DNA of 64,000 nucleotides from Desulfonispora thiosulfatigenes DSM 11270 (GCF_900176035.1 NZ_FWWT01000016.1:80409-144408), one strand, 5' to 3'; shown: positions 51,013-60,401, counted from the first letter of the stretch. Numbers and translations: made by a program. Notes: generated by a model from the sequence alone, not told the origin.

Positions 51013-51744
51013 ATGCGTAGAAGCTTTTTTATAGTTATAAATCTCAATCTCAGGTTATTATTAACCTTTTCAATATTTTTAATTTTAATAATGTTCCTAG
51101 GATTTTCAAATCCTGCTTTAAGAGCATTTAGTAACGATGCTAGGGATACTTTAATCGTAATAGATCCTGGGCATGGTGGGATAGATGGAGGAGCTGTTCA
51201 TGGCACAGAAATGGAAAAGAATATCAACTTAGATTTTTCCTTGAAATTATATGAAGAGTTAAAGGATGATAAATTTAATGTGGTAATGACTAGAGATAGT
51301 GATGTCTCTTTAGAAGATAAAAGCGAAATAACGGCTTCAAGATATTTAATGGACTTAAATGGAAGAAAAAGTATTATTAATAATAGTAATGCCAAGGTTT
51401 TTGTTAGCATACATAGTGATGCCCAGCCTCTTAATCTTGATAAGCGGGGAGTTACTATATTTTATTATCCTACATCAGTTGAAAGTAAAAATGTTGCTGA
51501 AGAAATTGCCCAAAATATTGATGAAGTAGTTTATAAAAAAATGCTAAAAAACCCAGAATTAAAATCCACAGTTATACCTCGTAATTTATATGTACTAAGG
51601 GAATCAAGTGTTCCAGGGGTACTGATAGAAGTAGGTTTTTTAACAAATGCTGAAGATAAAAAGCTATTAGTAGATAGTAAATATCAAGAAAAAATGGCTC
51701 TAGCAATAAAAAAAGGTTTAATAGAGTATCTAAAGACAAATTAA
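51013..51744 (+). CDS. cwlD: N-acetylmuramoyl-L-alanine amidase, CwlD-like
   Basis: 243 aa with an uncleaved N-terminal helix (about 14-33) and a single Amidase_3 domain: VIDPGHGGIDGGAVHG, the zinc histidine segment VFVSIHSDAQ and catalytic-Glu segment VPGVLIEVGFLTN. Size and architecture match CwlD, which makes muramic lactam in spore cortex and is needed for germination. Without sporulation-sigma signals visible, assignment to CwlD rather than a vegetative amidase is likely but not certain. SD aaaggaggt is strong. Confidence 0.85.
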   Translation: MRRSFFIVINLNLRLLLTFSIFLILIMFLGFSNPALRAFSNDARDTLIVIDPGHGGIDGGAVHGTEMEKNINLDFSLKLYEELKDDKFNVVMTRDSDVSLEDKSEITASRYLMDLNGRKSIINNSNAKVFVSIHSDAQPLNLDKRGVTIFYYPTSVESKNVAEEIAQNIDEVVYKKMLKNPELKSTVIPRNLYVLRESSVPGVLIEVGFLTNAEDKKLLVDSKYQEKMALAIKKGLIEYLKTN

Positions 51745-51774
51745 AGAAAATTAAATCCGAGATAATTCGATATG

Positions 51775-51831
51775 CTCCCTTTATAGTAGACAGTTATATT
51801 ATTTTAACTGACTACTATAAGGGGAGTTTTT
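51775..51831 (+). terminator. Terminator palindrome, dispersed family copy C
   Basis: Stem ctccctttatagtagacagt (51775) with actgactactataaggggag (51807), loop of 12 AT bases, then five T. Both arms resemble copy B at 32838. Confidence 0.88.
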
Positions 51832-51891
51832 ATATGTAAAGTATAAGTCTAAAATTTTTGCTCATAATAATAGTGGAAGGGGTGAAAAGCA

Positions 51892-52602
51892 ATGTTAACT
51901 ATAGTTGTAAGAACTCTGATTATATATTTTACACTTTTAGTATTTATGAGAATTATGGGTAAAAGAGAAATTGGTCAATTATCAGCGATTGATTTTGTAG
52001 TAGCAATTGCTATTGCAGAGTTAGGCGCTATTCCTATGGAGGATCCAAATATCCCTTTATTAAGAGGCTTAATACCTATTGCTCTTTTAGCTACCTTTCA
52101 GATTAGTTTATCCTTACTTTGTCTTAAAAATAATTTATTTCGTAAGGTTATTTATGGTAAACCAAATATATTGATATCCAATGGAATTATCAAACAAAAA
52201 GAAATGAAGTCCGCAAGGTATAATATTGATGACTTACTGACACAACTTCGTGAAAAAAGTGTATTTAATGTTGCTGATGTTGAGTATGCTATTTTAGAAA
52301 CCTCAGGTCAGTTAACAGTTTCTTTAAAGCCTGAAAAGCGTGCACTATGCCCTGAAGATATGAAAATGAATATGGATTTTGAAGGAATTCCTACTACATT
52401 AGTTGATGATGGAGAAGTAAATTATCAAGCTTTAGGTCACTTGGGTAAAGATATGGATTGGTTACAGCAAGAAATTATTAAACGAAATATAGACGGTTTA
52501 CAAAACGTATTTTTTGCTAATATAACTCCTAAAGGAAGTGTTTATATGGTGGAAAGGGAAGAAAAAAGAAAGGCTAAAAATAAAACTAGCAAAACAAGTT
52601 AA
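51892..52602 (+). CDS. DUF421 (YetF/YcaP-type) membrane protein
   Basis: 236 aa. Three N-terminal helices (about 4-22, 33-50, 58-78) contain the conserved MRIMGKREIGQLSAIDFVVAI. Two DUF421 soluble repeats follow (IDDLLTQLREKSVFNVADVEYAILE, then AILETSGQLTVSLKP). In Bacillus, YetF-family proteins are associated with spore or membrane functions, but the biochemical role is unknown. SD ggggtg. Confidence 0.9.
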   Translation: MLTIVVRTLIIYFTLLVFMRIMGKREIGQLSAIDFVVAIAIAELGAIPMEDPNIPLLRGLIPIALLATFQISLSLLCLKNNLFRKVIYGKPNILISNGIIKQKEMKSARYNIDDLLTQLREKSVFNVADVEYAILETSGQLTVSLKPEKRALCPEDMKMNMDFEGIPTTLVDDGEVNYQALGHLGKDMDWLQQEIIKRNIDGLQNVFFANITPKGSVYMVEREEKRKAKNKTSKTS

Positions 52603-52687
52603 CTCTAAAAAAAAATAAAGTTAAATACATAAAAGGGAAAATATGTATTATGTAGAATATATAAGATAGGACAAGGAGGGGTATATT

Positions 52688-53575
52688 TTGAAAAGAAAAA
52701 CATTATTATTTGTAATTTTGGTTTTAACAGCTATAACAGTTGGATGTGCTAGTAATGCACAAGTAACAGAGGTAGCAGTAAGTAAAGAAGAAATTATTCA
52801 AATGCCTGAGCCTATCTTAAAGGAACTAGAGGAATTAAAGAGTAAAGAAACTTACCAAGCCTTTGACATGGGAGGAGAAATCCTTTTATTTGTTTCTTTA
52901 GGAGAAAAGCAAAGTGATGGGTATGAAGTAAAATTAGAACGAGCAGGCATTAAGGATGACAAATTATATGTACAGGTTAATAAAAAGGAACCTACTAGTA
53001 AACCAGAAGCAGAGGTAGTTACATATCCTACAGCTTTAGGCAAGGTTAGTGGCGATGCACTTCCACGGCAGATTGTCTTTATTGATGGTACTGATTATAC
53101 CAAGGTAATTGAAGAAGTATCAGTTTCGCCTGTTTTAGGTGAGCAAGAATCTATTATTAATTTATACTTTGCTAGCACAGAAGGAAACTTAAAAAATGAA
53201 ACGAGATCATTTAGTAGTTTTCCTAATGCTACAAAAGGAACGGAAGTTTTAGCTGAACTTTTAAAAGGACCCCAAAAACAAAATGGCCTTAAAAGTATAA
53301 TTCCAGAAGGAACTAAGGTTTTAAACTATGAATATGCTGGAAGTACAGGGATTGCAACTGTTGATTTATCAAAGGACATAAGCAAAGTATCTGGAAGTAA
53401 GGATGAAAGCCTAGTGGTTTATTCAATAGTAAATACTTTAACTGAATTACCAGGCATAGAAAAGGTCAAGTTTTTAATTGAAGGTAATGAAGTAGAAACC
53501 TTAGCAGGTAATATTTCTCTTAAAGACCCAATTGATAGAAATGCTGAATTACTTCATGATAATACTTTAAAATAA
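52688..53575 (+). CDS. GerMN-domain lipoprotein
   Basis: 295 aa, TTG start behind aaggagggg. The signal peptide ends at Cys20 (TVGC lipobox), so it is likely lipidated and exported. The C-terminal GerMN domain (about 155-280) has FPNATKGTEVLAELLKGP and STGIATVDLSKDI. GerM is required for sporulation and germination in Bacillus, and GerMN domains occur in wall-associated lipoproteins. Only one GerMN domain is present, versus two in GerM. The N-terminal half (about 30-150) is not recognised. Confidence 0.87.
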   Translation: MKRKTLLFVILVLTAITVGCASNAQVTEVAVSKEEIIQMPEPILKELEELKSKETYQAFDMGGEILLFVSLGEKQSDGYEVKLERAGIKDDKLYVQVNKKEPTSKPEAEVVTYPTALGKVSGDALPRQIVFIDGTDYTKVIEEVSVSPVLGEQESIINLYFASTEGNLKNETRSFSSFPNATKGTEVLAELLKGPQKQNGLKSIIPEGTKVLNYEYAGSTGIATVDLSKDISKVSGSKDESLVVYSIVNTLTELPGIEKVKFLIEGNEVETLAGNISLKDPIDRNAELLHDNTLK

Positions 53576-53584
53576 ATTTTTTTT

Positions 53585-53616
53585 CCCATCTGTAGAGAGC
53601 AGATGGGATTTTTTTT
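53585..53616 (+). terminator. Intrinsic terminator
   Basis: 8-bp stem CCCATCTG/CAGATGGG followed by a run of T. Confidence 0.92.
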
Positions 53617-53679
53617 GCATGTATCCTTCTATTTAGTAATATATTGAAAATAGACTGATGCTATAAGGAGGACGAAATA

Positions 53680-54672
53680 GTGTTATTAGAACTTTTATTA
53701 GGATTAACAGTTATTTTGATTGGTGCAGAGTTATTTACTAATGGGATAGAATGGTTAGGGGTAAGAATGAAATTTTCTGAAGGGGCGGTAGGTTCAGTAC
53801 TTTCCGCTGTAGGTACAGCTTTACCAGAGTCTATGATTCCTGTTGTAGCCATTTTATTTAACCCTAGTGAATCTTCTTCTCATATTGGGATTGGCGCAAT
53901 TTTAGGGGCTCCCTTTATGTTAGGAACTTTAGCCTTTTTTATCACAGGGCTTTCGGCAAGAATGTTTCTTTGGAGAAAAGATAAAAAATATTATTTAAAT
54001 GTAGACTGCAAAGTTGTAAGTAATGATATAATCTTTTTTATAATTATGTATAGTCTTGCAATGGGTGCATCATTTATTGGTTTTATGCACATTAAAAAAG
54101 CTATTGCTATCTTATTAATTTTAGGATATGGATATTATGTAAAGAGAACTTTTAAATCAGGTGATAGATTAGGTGGGCATAATTTACGTGCCTTATATTG
54201 TAACTTTTCAGAAAAACCACGTTTAAGAATGATTTTACTACAAATATTCGTGGCTTTAACGGCTATTATCTTAGGCGCTCATTACTTTGTGAGCGGAATA
54301 GAAACTTTAGCTATGAAGATGAAAATTCCTTATTTAGTATTAGCTTTAATAATTGCACCTATAGCTACTGAATTGCCAGAAAAGTTTAACAGTGTTTTAT
54401 GGATTAGCCAGAAAAAAGATACTTTGGCTATTGGGAATATTACGGGAGCTATGGTTTTTCAAAGTTCGCTTCTTCCGGCTCTGGGAATTTTAACTACGCC
54501 TTGGGATCTAAATGGGATTTCTTTGTTAAGTGGGATTTTAGTTTTAATATCTGCGCTAGTTTTATTGATTAGCTTAAAACGCAATAGATTTTTAAAAACC
54601 TCATCTTTAATGTTTAGTGGAATTTTCTATCTAATTTTTATTTCAATAGTTTTATGGGCTATGTTTAGTTAG
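53680..54672 (+). CDS. Sodium/calcium-exchanger-family transporter
   Basis: 330 aa with ten predicted helices arranged as two repeats. The alpha repeats are SVLSAVGTALPESMIPV (about 45-62) and LIIAPIATELPEKFNSV (about 226-242), carrying the acidic ion-binding residues of the CaCA superfamily. It likely exports Ca2+ or another cation against Na+ or H+. The GTG start follows aaggagga. Confidence 0.9.
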   Translation: MLLELLLGLTVILIGAELFTNGIEWLGVRMKFSEGAVGSVLSAVGTALPESMIPVVAILFNPSESSSHIGIGAILGAPFMLGTLAFFITGLSARMFLWRKDKKYYLNVDCKVVSNDIIFFIIMYSLAMGASFIGFMHIKKAIAILLILGYGYYVKRTFKSGDRLGGHNLRALYCNFSEKPRLRMILLQIFVALTAIILGAHYFVSGIETLAMKMKIPYLVLALIIAPIATELPEKFNSVLWISQKKDTLAIGNITGAMVFQSSLLPALGILTTPWDLNGISLLSGILVLISALVLLISLKRNRFLKTSSLMFSGIFYLIFISIVLWAMFS

Positions 54673-54720
54673 AGGATTTTTATGCTATAATATTGTTAGT
54701 TTTGTAGATGAGGTGAAGAA

Positions 54721-55425
54721 ATGTTTAAAGCTGTATTATTTGATTTAGATGGAACTTTATTACCTTTTGATTTGGATTATTTTGTGAAAAACTATTTCGA
54801 GTCGTTGGCAGATTATTGTAAAGATTATGTCGACCCTAAGAGTTTAATTAAAAACATGGGCATTTCCTTAGATGCGATGCTTAAAAATACGGGTGAAATC
54901 ACTAATGAAGAAATGTTCATGCAAACCTTTTTACCAGCTTTAAATAAGGGAATAGATGAAATGTATCCTTTATTTGAAAAATTCTATTTAGAGGAATTTC
55001 CAAATCTAAAGAAATACACCGAGTATAATGCTTTATCTTCAGAAATAACAAAAGAGGTTATGAAAAAAGGGTATAAAACAGCGCTTGCTACTAACCCTGT
55101 TTTTCCAAGACAGGCGACCTTGCATAGAATGGATTGGGCTGGCATAAAGGATTTACCGTGGGATTTAGTAACTACATATGAAGATTTTTATACCTGTAAG
55201 CCTAATCTTGCTTATTTTGAAGATGTTTGTGATAGACTCAGTGTAAATCCTAAGGATTGTATCATGATTGGTAATGATGCACAGGAGGATTTAGCAGCTA
55301 GTGAACTTGGTATGAAAACATTTTTAGTAAAAGATTGCTTAATTGATCGTAAAAATACTAATTATAAGCCTGATTATGTAGGAACTTTAGATGATGTGTA
55401 TCAATTCATTAAACAATTACCATAA
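54721..55425 (+). CDS. HAD-superfamily hydrolase
   Basis: 234 aa, probable phosphatase. Motif I is LFDLDGTLL with Asp8 and Asp10, motif II lies around ALATNPVF, motif III is Lys in TCKPNLAYF, and motif IV is MIGNDAQEDLAAS. A helical cap lies between motif I and II. The substrate is unknown. It follows the exchanger after 48 bases, with SD gatgaggtg. Confidence 0.9.
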   Translation: MFKAVLFDLDGTLLPFDLDYFVKNYFESLADYCKDYVDPKSLIKNMGISLDAMLKNTGEITNEEMFMQTFLPALNKGIDEMYPLFEKFYLEEFPNLKKYTEYNALSSEITKEVMKKGYKTALATNPVFPRQATLHRMDWAGIKDLPWDLVTTYEDFYTCKPNLAYFEDVCDRLSVNPKDCIMIGNDAQEDLAASELGMKTFLVKDCLIDRKNTNYKPDYVGTLDDVYQFIKQLP

Positions 55426-55477
55426 TAGATGGGTGTAATTTGTGATAAATTCATAAAGTGTGAAAGGAGAGCTGCTA

Positions 55478-56026
55478 TTGAGAAGTGCACGGGTTAGGGG
55501 TAGGACAAATATTGATGAAACAGCTTCATGGTATATACCTTTAATTTTAGTTTTTTTGGCGGGAGCAATAGGAATTTTATTTGGTTCTTTAGTGGGTAAA
55601 ATTTCTACACCTATAATGGGTTTTGCTAGTCTTATTTTTTTAGCTTTAATTTTTATTGCTTTAGTTATTACCTGGGCGATTAATCGAAACTTAGTATTAG
55701 TTAAAAATGAATTATTAAAAGATGGATGGAAAAATCAACATAATGCCTTTTCGATGTTAATTAATGAATTGCAGCAAAATTTAGAAGCTAATAGTTATAT
55801 AGAGACAAGTAATAAGGCGTTTGAATCGTTAAGACATGAAAACATGCTTTTCCCACCGTTAATTTATGAAAATTTATTAGAAGTTTATAAAAGATTAGAA
55901 TCATTAAAAGATGTAAGCAATGATGAATTTAAAGACATCATTGCTAATGAAATGGATTTAGCTAGTTTAATTTATAATCTTCAAGAATATCAGCAAAAGA
56001 TACGCAAACATTTTGTATACATATAA
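55478..56026 (+). CDS. Small membrane protein of unknown function
   Basis: About 182 aa from TTG 55478 (aaaggag 8 bases upstream; the GTG at 55460 precedes that SD). Two adjacent hydrophobic helices (about 20-45 and 50-72) are followed by a soluble helical region (LINELQQNLEANSYIE, then LIYNLQEYQQKIRKHF). I do not recognise the family. The layout is that of a membrane-tethered coiled protein. Confidence 0.72.
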   Translation: MRSARVRGRTNIDETASWYIPLILVFLAGAIGILFGSLVGKISTPIMGFASLIFLALIFIALVITWAINRNLVLVKNELLKDGWKNQHNAFSMLINELQQNLEANSYIETSNKAFESLRHENMLFPPLIYENLLEVYKRLESLKDVSNDEFKDIIANEMDLASLIYNLQEYQQKIRKHFVYI

Positions 56027-56239
56027 TTAAATAGTTTTATACTAATTAAATAAAAGATTGTGCAAATTAAAAAGGTATTTTTCCTTTTTAGTTTACTGTC
56101 CAATATTTCATAACGGAAGCATTGGGATAAGCGAACTAAAGGATTTAATACTTTTTTTTTGAGCATTAATTATAGTAGTAATTTAGAAATATATTTCTAA
56201 AAAGGGGAAAGATAAAGAGTAAAGGTACTTTGTCGAAAC
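56027..56239. other. Intergenic region before the lactate operon
   Basis: AT-rich, no gene seen. A small hairpin AAAAAGG/CCTTTTT (56069-56089) is a weak terminator candidate for the preceding gene. The rest lacks recognisable structure. Confidence 0.6.
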
Positions 56240-56268
56240 TTGTTTTCCGATAACTAGCTAGTTATAAT
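56240..56268 (+). promoter_or_regulatory. Promoter of the lactate operon with palindromic operator in the spacer
   Basis: TTGTTT (56240-56245), 17-base spacer, TATAAT (56263-56268). The perfect 14-base palindrome TAACTAGCTAGTTA (56251-56264) fills the spacer and touches the -10, a classic repressor position. Confidence 0.72.
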
Positions 56269-56370
56269 AAAAGATAAGTAAAAATACACAAAGCATATAA
56301 AATAAAAGTTTAAATATATTTTGATTTAAGAACGAAGTTCGTAACGACAACTTTAGAAGGAAGTGAAAAA

Positions 56371-56979
56371 ATGAAGATGACGCTAGATAAAAAGGTAGAT
56401 TGGACTAAAAGCCTTCCAAAAGATTCTGGAACAGAGGAATTATTTCAAGAATTTAAAGAAAAGGCGGAAGCATTAACGGTAAAAGTGATTAATGTTAAAA
56501 CTGCAGCTGAAGCTGAAGCGAGTATTTTAAAAGAAATTACAGAAGAAAAAGCTAAAATTGTATGCGCAGTCAAAAGTATGGAATTAGTTAATATCCAAAA
56601 CATACAGGAAAAGGCTAAAAAGTCAGGGGTGGACTTTTCTTTAGAGATAGATCGAGATATTATAGAAAAGGCGCAAATTGGTATTTCGGAGTTTGATTTA
56701 GGTATAGCAGATTTAGGGACTATTGTGCAGGATGCTGATGATGTGCAAAAAAGACTAGTTTCTACCTTACCACCGATTCACATAGCTGTTTTACAGAAGA
56801 AGGCTATTGTCGATACTTTGCAATCCTCACTAGAGGTAATCAATAAAACTTATAATGGTAATCCATCAAACTTTATCGCTTATGTAACCGGACCAAGTAA
56901 AACTAGTGATATTGAAAGAGTATTAACAATTGGAGTACATGGACCTGGAAAGTTAATCGTTGTAGTAATCGATCAGTAG
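56371..56979 (+). CDS. lutC: LutC-type LUD-domain lactate utilisation protein
   Basis: 202 aa of the LUD (YkgG) fold, one subunit of the iron-sulfur L-lactate dehydrogenase complex LutABC that oxidises lactate to pyruvate. The conserved segment FDLGIADLGTIVQDADD is followed by STLPPIHIAVLQKKAIV and TGPSKTSDIERVLTIGVHGP. SD gaaggaagtg. It lies 13 bases before the LutB-LutA fusion gene, so the two genes together encode all three expected Lut functions. Confidence 0.92.
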   Translation: MKMTLDKKVDWTKSLPKDSGTEELFQEFKEKAEALTVKVINVKTAAEAEASILKEITEEKAKIVCAVKSMELVNIQNIQEKAKKSGVDFSLEIDRDIIEKAQIGISEFDLGIADLGTIVQDADDVQKRLVSTLPPIHIAVLQKKAIVDTLQSSLEVINKTYNGNPSNFIAYVTGPSKTSDIERVLTIGVHGPGKLIVVVIDQ

Positions 56980-56992
56980 GGAGTGATTAGAA

Positions 56993-59173
56993 ATGGCAAA
57001 AAATAAACCTTTTAAAGATAAAATAAATAAAGCTTTAAATAACCCAGACTTACGTAGGGCGCTTTATAATTTTGGGAATGACTATCCAAAATCACGAGAA
57101 AAGGCTTATGGTGATATTGATTTTGAAGAGTTAAGAAAAGAAGTTGCTACTATAAAAGCAAATGCGGCCAATGATTTTGAAAATTTAGCTAATCAATTTG
57201 AGACTAAAATAAAAGAACGTGGAGCTAATGTTCATAGGGCTAAAAATGGACAAGATGTTGTAGAAATTTTAAAAGGGATTGCTGACCAAAGAAATGCAAA
57301 GATATGTGTAAAATCCAAATCAATGGCAACTGAAGAAATAGAATTAAACCATCATATGGCACAGTATATGGAAATGGTAGAGACGGATTTAGGCGAATGG
57401 ATTTTACAACAAGTAGGTGAAAAACCATCGCATATGGTAATGCCAGCTATCCATTTGACTAAGGAAAGATGTGCTGAAATTTTTTCAGATGCTTTAGGAC
57501 AAAAGGTAGAACCTGACATCAAAAATATGGTTAGATTAGCCAGAGAAGAATTAAGGGGTAAATTTCTCCAAGCTGATATAGGTGTATCTGGATGTAATAT
57601 TGCTGTTGCTGAAACAGGTACCATGTGTTTATTTACTAATGAAGGTAATGCTCGTTTAACTGCTACTTTACCTCCAGTTCATGTAGTTATTTTTGGATAT
57701 GAAAAATTAATTCATAATTTCAAGGATGTAGCACCTATTGCAAAAGCCCTGCCAAAAAGTGCTACCGGACAAACTTTAACAGCTTATTTAACTATGATTT
57801 CAGGCCCAACTCAAACTTTAAAGGATAAGGTAGGACCAGAGGTCGTTCCAAAAGAGCTACATGTTATTTTCTTAGATAACGGAAGAAAAGAATTTCTAAC
57901 TGATCCTGATTTTAAGGAAATGGGTCAATGTATACGCTGTGGATCTTGTATTAATGTTTGTCCTGTTTATCAATTATTAAGTGGTCATGTTTATGGCCAT
58001 ATTTATCCAGGTGGAATAGGTTCTTTATTAACCGCGTTTATGGATGGTAATACAGTTGCTTCTCAGCCACAAGAATTATGCATAGGTTGTGGTAAGTGTA
58101 AAGAAGTTTGCCCAGGACAAATTCCTATTCCTAATTTAATGCTAGAAATGCGTGATCGAATTAGAAAAGACGTTAAGTTACCTTTACTTCCTAATACGAT
58201 TGTAGGTGGAGTATTACCTAGGAAAAATATTCTCGATTTTGGATTGCGAGGGGCTTCTTGGGGAAGTGCAATCTTTGCAAAAGATGGTATTGAGGGAAGT
58301 AAATATATTAGGAAGTTACCTTTCCAATTTGGTGCTTTAACTGATTGGCGTAGTTTACCTACAATTAAAGCTAAACCTTTTAGAGATAGAATTAAAAAGA
58401 TTAATCAAGATGTGCCAAATAAAAAAGGTAAAATTGCCTTTTTCGGAGGCTGTGTTATAGATTATGCTTATCCAGAAATAGGGGAATCTGTTGTTAGTGT
58501 GTTGAATAAAGAAGGTTATGAAGTTGTGTACCCAGAGCAAACTTGTTGTGGGATACCTGCTTACTTTATGGGTAGAAAAGATGTTACAGCTCTTAATATA
58601 AAAAGTAATATCGATAATTTTGCTAAAGAAGAGTTTGATTATATTGTTAGTGCTTGTCCTACTTGTACTTTAGCGCTTAAAAAAGAATGGAGTCATTTAT
58701 TTAAAGACTCGCCAGAATATAAGGCGAAAGCTGATTTCGTATCAGAAAAAACATATGACCTTGTAAAACTCGTTTATGACTTACATGAAGGTAAAGGGGA
58801 AAATGTTCAAAGAGAGGGAAATGGCAAAAAGGATGTAACAGTAACTTATCATGATTCTTGTCATTTAAATAGAGAGCTAGGAGTAAAAGAAGAACCACGT
58901 AAAGTCCTAAAATCTATTAATAATATTAAATTTGTAGAAATGAATGAAGCTGATCGTTGCTGTGGTTTTGGGGGATCGTTCAATATGAAATTCCCTATGG
59001 TAGCCACAGAAATATTAAAGCGTAAATTAGATAATGCCGAGGAGAGTAAGGCAGAATTTATTGTTACTGACTGTCCAGGATGTATGATGCAGTTAAGAGG
59101 CGGACTAGATAATAGACATAATGCTAATGTTAGGGTACGTCATACTGCTGAAATCTTAGATAAAAAATATTGA
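56993..59173 (+). CDS. LutB-LutA fusion (LUD, ferredoxin and CCG domains)
   Basis: 726 aa. The LutB part covers about 1-470 with a LUD domain (GVSGCNIAVAETGTMCLFTN) and two 4Fe-4S motifs, CIRCGSCINVCP near 313 and CIGCGKCKEVCP near 363. From about 479 to the end the protein is LutA-like: FFGGCVIDYAYPEIG, EQTCCGIPAYF, YHDSCHLNREL, RCCGFGGSFN and DCPGCMMQL are the paired CCG modules of the heterodisulfide-reductase type. The fused LutA length (about 248 aa) equals the free subunit. Operon with lutC behind a strong promoter. Lactate as substrate is inferred from the family. Confidence 0.92.
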   Translation: MAKNKPFKDKINKALNNPDLRRALYNFGNDYPKSREKAYGDIDFEELRKEVATIKANAANDFENLANQFETKIKERGANVHRAKNGQDVVEILKGIADQRNAKICVKSKSMATEEIELNHHMAQYMEMVETDLGEWILQQVGEKPSHMVMPAIHLTKERCAEIFSDALGQKVEPDIKNMVRLAREELRGKFLQADIGVSGCNIAVAETGTMCLFTNEGNARLTATLPPVHVVIFGYEKLIHNFKDVAPIAKALPKSATGQTLTAYLTMISGPTQTLKDKVGPEVVPKELHVIFLDNGRKEFLTDPDFKEMGQCIRCGSCINVCPVYQLLSGHVYGHIYPGGIGSLLTAFMDGNTVASQPQELCIGCGKCKEVCPGQIPIPNLMLEMRDRIRKDVKLPLLPNTIVGGVLPRKNILDFGLRGASWGSAIFAKDGIEGSKYIRKLPFQFGALTDWRSLPTIKAKPFRDRIKKINQDVPNKKGKIAFFGGCVIDYAYPEIGESVVSVLNKEGYEVVYPEQTCCGIPAYFMGRKDVTALNIKSNIDNFAKEEFDYIVSACPTCTLALKKEWSHLFKDSPEYKAKADFVSEKTYDLVKLVYDLHEGKGENVQREGNGKKDVTVTYHDSCHLNRELGVKEEPRKVLKSINNIKFVEMNEADRCCGFGGSFNMKFPMVATEILKRKLDNAEESKAEFIVTDCPGCMMQLRGGLDNRHNANVRVRHTAEILDKKY

Positions 59174-59183
59174 TTTAAAAAAG

Positions 59184-59209
59184 TCTATCCAATCGGATAG
59201 ATTTTTTTT
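59184..59209 (+). terminator. Terminator of the lactate operon
   Basis: 7-bp stem TCTATCC/GGATAGA with a 4-base loop and eight T. Confidence 0.92.
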
Positions 59210-59305
59210 ATGGTTATTTTTCTATACTTATAGAATAAAAAAAGTATATACTTATAGTTACATATCAGAATTTTAAGAAACTTTGGACAGAAAGGTGATG
59301 TTTTA

Positions 59306-59956
59306 ATGAAAAGCTATTTTAAAGCTCCTAAGGTATCGGGGGCAGTGATAAAGAGATTACCTATGTATTATCGCTTTTTATTTTCTTTATACAATAATCA
59401 TGTAGAAAGAATATCATCTCGGGAATTAAGTCATATGATGGGTATTACATCTTCTCAATTAAGGCAAGACTTAAGTCATTTTGGTGAATTTGGTCAACAG
59501 GGATATGGTTATCGCGTAGACGAATTATTAAAAATAATCTCTGATATCTTAGGGATTACTAATCATTACACAGGTGTCATAATAGGAGCAGGTAATATAG
59601 GGAGAGCAATCTTAACTTATCCAGGATTTATCCAAAGAGGATTTATGGTAATGGGTATTTTTGATAACGATCCTAAAAAGATTGGTCAAACAGCTAGAGA
59701 TTTATATATAAAACCTATGGATGAATTACCACAGTTTTTACAAGAAGAACATATTGATATTGGGATTATCGTAACCCCAGCAAAATCTGCACAAATAGCA
59801 GCAGATGTTTTGGTGGAAAATGGGGTGAAGGGTATTTGGAACTTTGCTCCAACTGATTTAAAAATAGCGGATAATGTAATAGTAGAAAACATGTATTTAG
59901 GAGATAGTTTATTGGAATTATTCTATAAAATAAAGGAAAGGTCTGAGTCTGAATAA
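59306..59956 (+). CDS. rex: Redox-sensing transcriptional repressor Rex
   Basis: 216-aa NAD(H)-sensing repressor controlling fermentation and anaerobic respiration genes. The winged helix covers about 1-82 (ISSRELSHMMGITSSQLRQD, then LSHFGEFGQQGYGY), with the Rossmann core from GAGNIGRAI at 94 and FDNDPKKIGQ following. The C-terminal swapping helix ends LLELFYKI. Placed beside the lactate operon and in the same window as sdhCAB, both plausible targets, although I found no convincing Rex operator upstream of either. SD aaggtgatg. Confidence 0.95.
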   Translation: MKSYFKAPKVSGAVIKRLPMYYRFLFSLYNNHVERISSRELSHMMGITSSQLRQDLSHFGEFGQQGYGYRVDELLKIISDILGITNHYTGVIIGAGNIGRAILTYPGFIQRGFMVMGIFDNDPKKIGQTARDLYIKPMDELPQFLQEEHIDIGIIVTPAKSAQIAADVLVENGVKGIWNFAPTDLKIADNVIVENMYLGDSLLELFYKIKERSESE

Positions 59957-60101
59957 AGAGACTAGGCCTTTTTGGTTAGTTTTTAAAATTCATACTATAG
60001 CTTATATTTGGATAATAAAAAAAACTTTATTGCTTTATACCTGACTCTGTTATACAATAAGTGAAATAATAAAGTGTGTTAGATATCAGAGGGGTGATAA
60101 A

Positions 60102-60401
60102 ATGCAAGGAGCAAATTGTTGTATGGAAGATGTCCTAATTCTTGGTGAATTAGAAAAAATAAAAACAGTATCGGATCCATTAAGAGTAAAAGTATTAAAA
60201 ATACTTATCCAAAAAGAAGCTACTGTAAAGCAAATTGCTGATTCCCTAAATCAGTCTTCTGCTAAAATGCATTATCATGTTAAGGAGCTAGAAAAACAAA
60301 ATTTAATAAAATTAGTGAAGACTATTGAAAAGGGTGGCATTTTAGAGAAATATTATCGTGCTGTTGCAAAGAATTTCCGCATTGCCTTTGATATAAGTTA
60401 A
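60102..60401 (+). CDS. ArsR-type winged-helix regulator
   Basis: 99 aa. A single HTH_20-type winged helix: VSDPLRVKVLKILIQKE, KQIADSLNQSSAKMHYHVKEL (recognition helix), then the wing with TIEKGGILEKYY. The N-terminus has an unusual NCC pair (QGANCCMED) that could be metal- or redox-sensitive. SD ggggtgat. The target is unknown; the divergent YitT gene is separated by a terminator. Confidence 0.85.
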   Translation: MQGANCCMEDVLILGELEKIKTVSDPLRVKVLKILIQKEATVKQIADSLNQSSAKMHYHVKELEKQNLIKLVKTIEKGGILEKYYRAVAKNFRIAFDIS

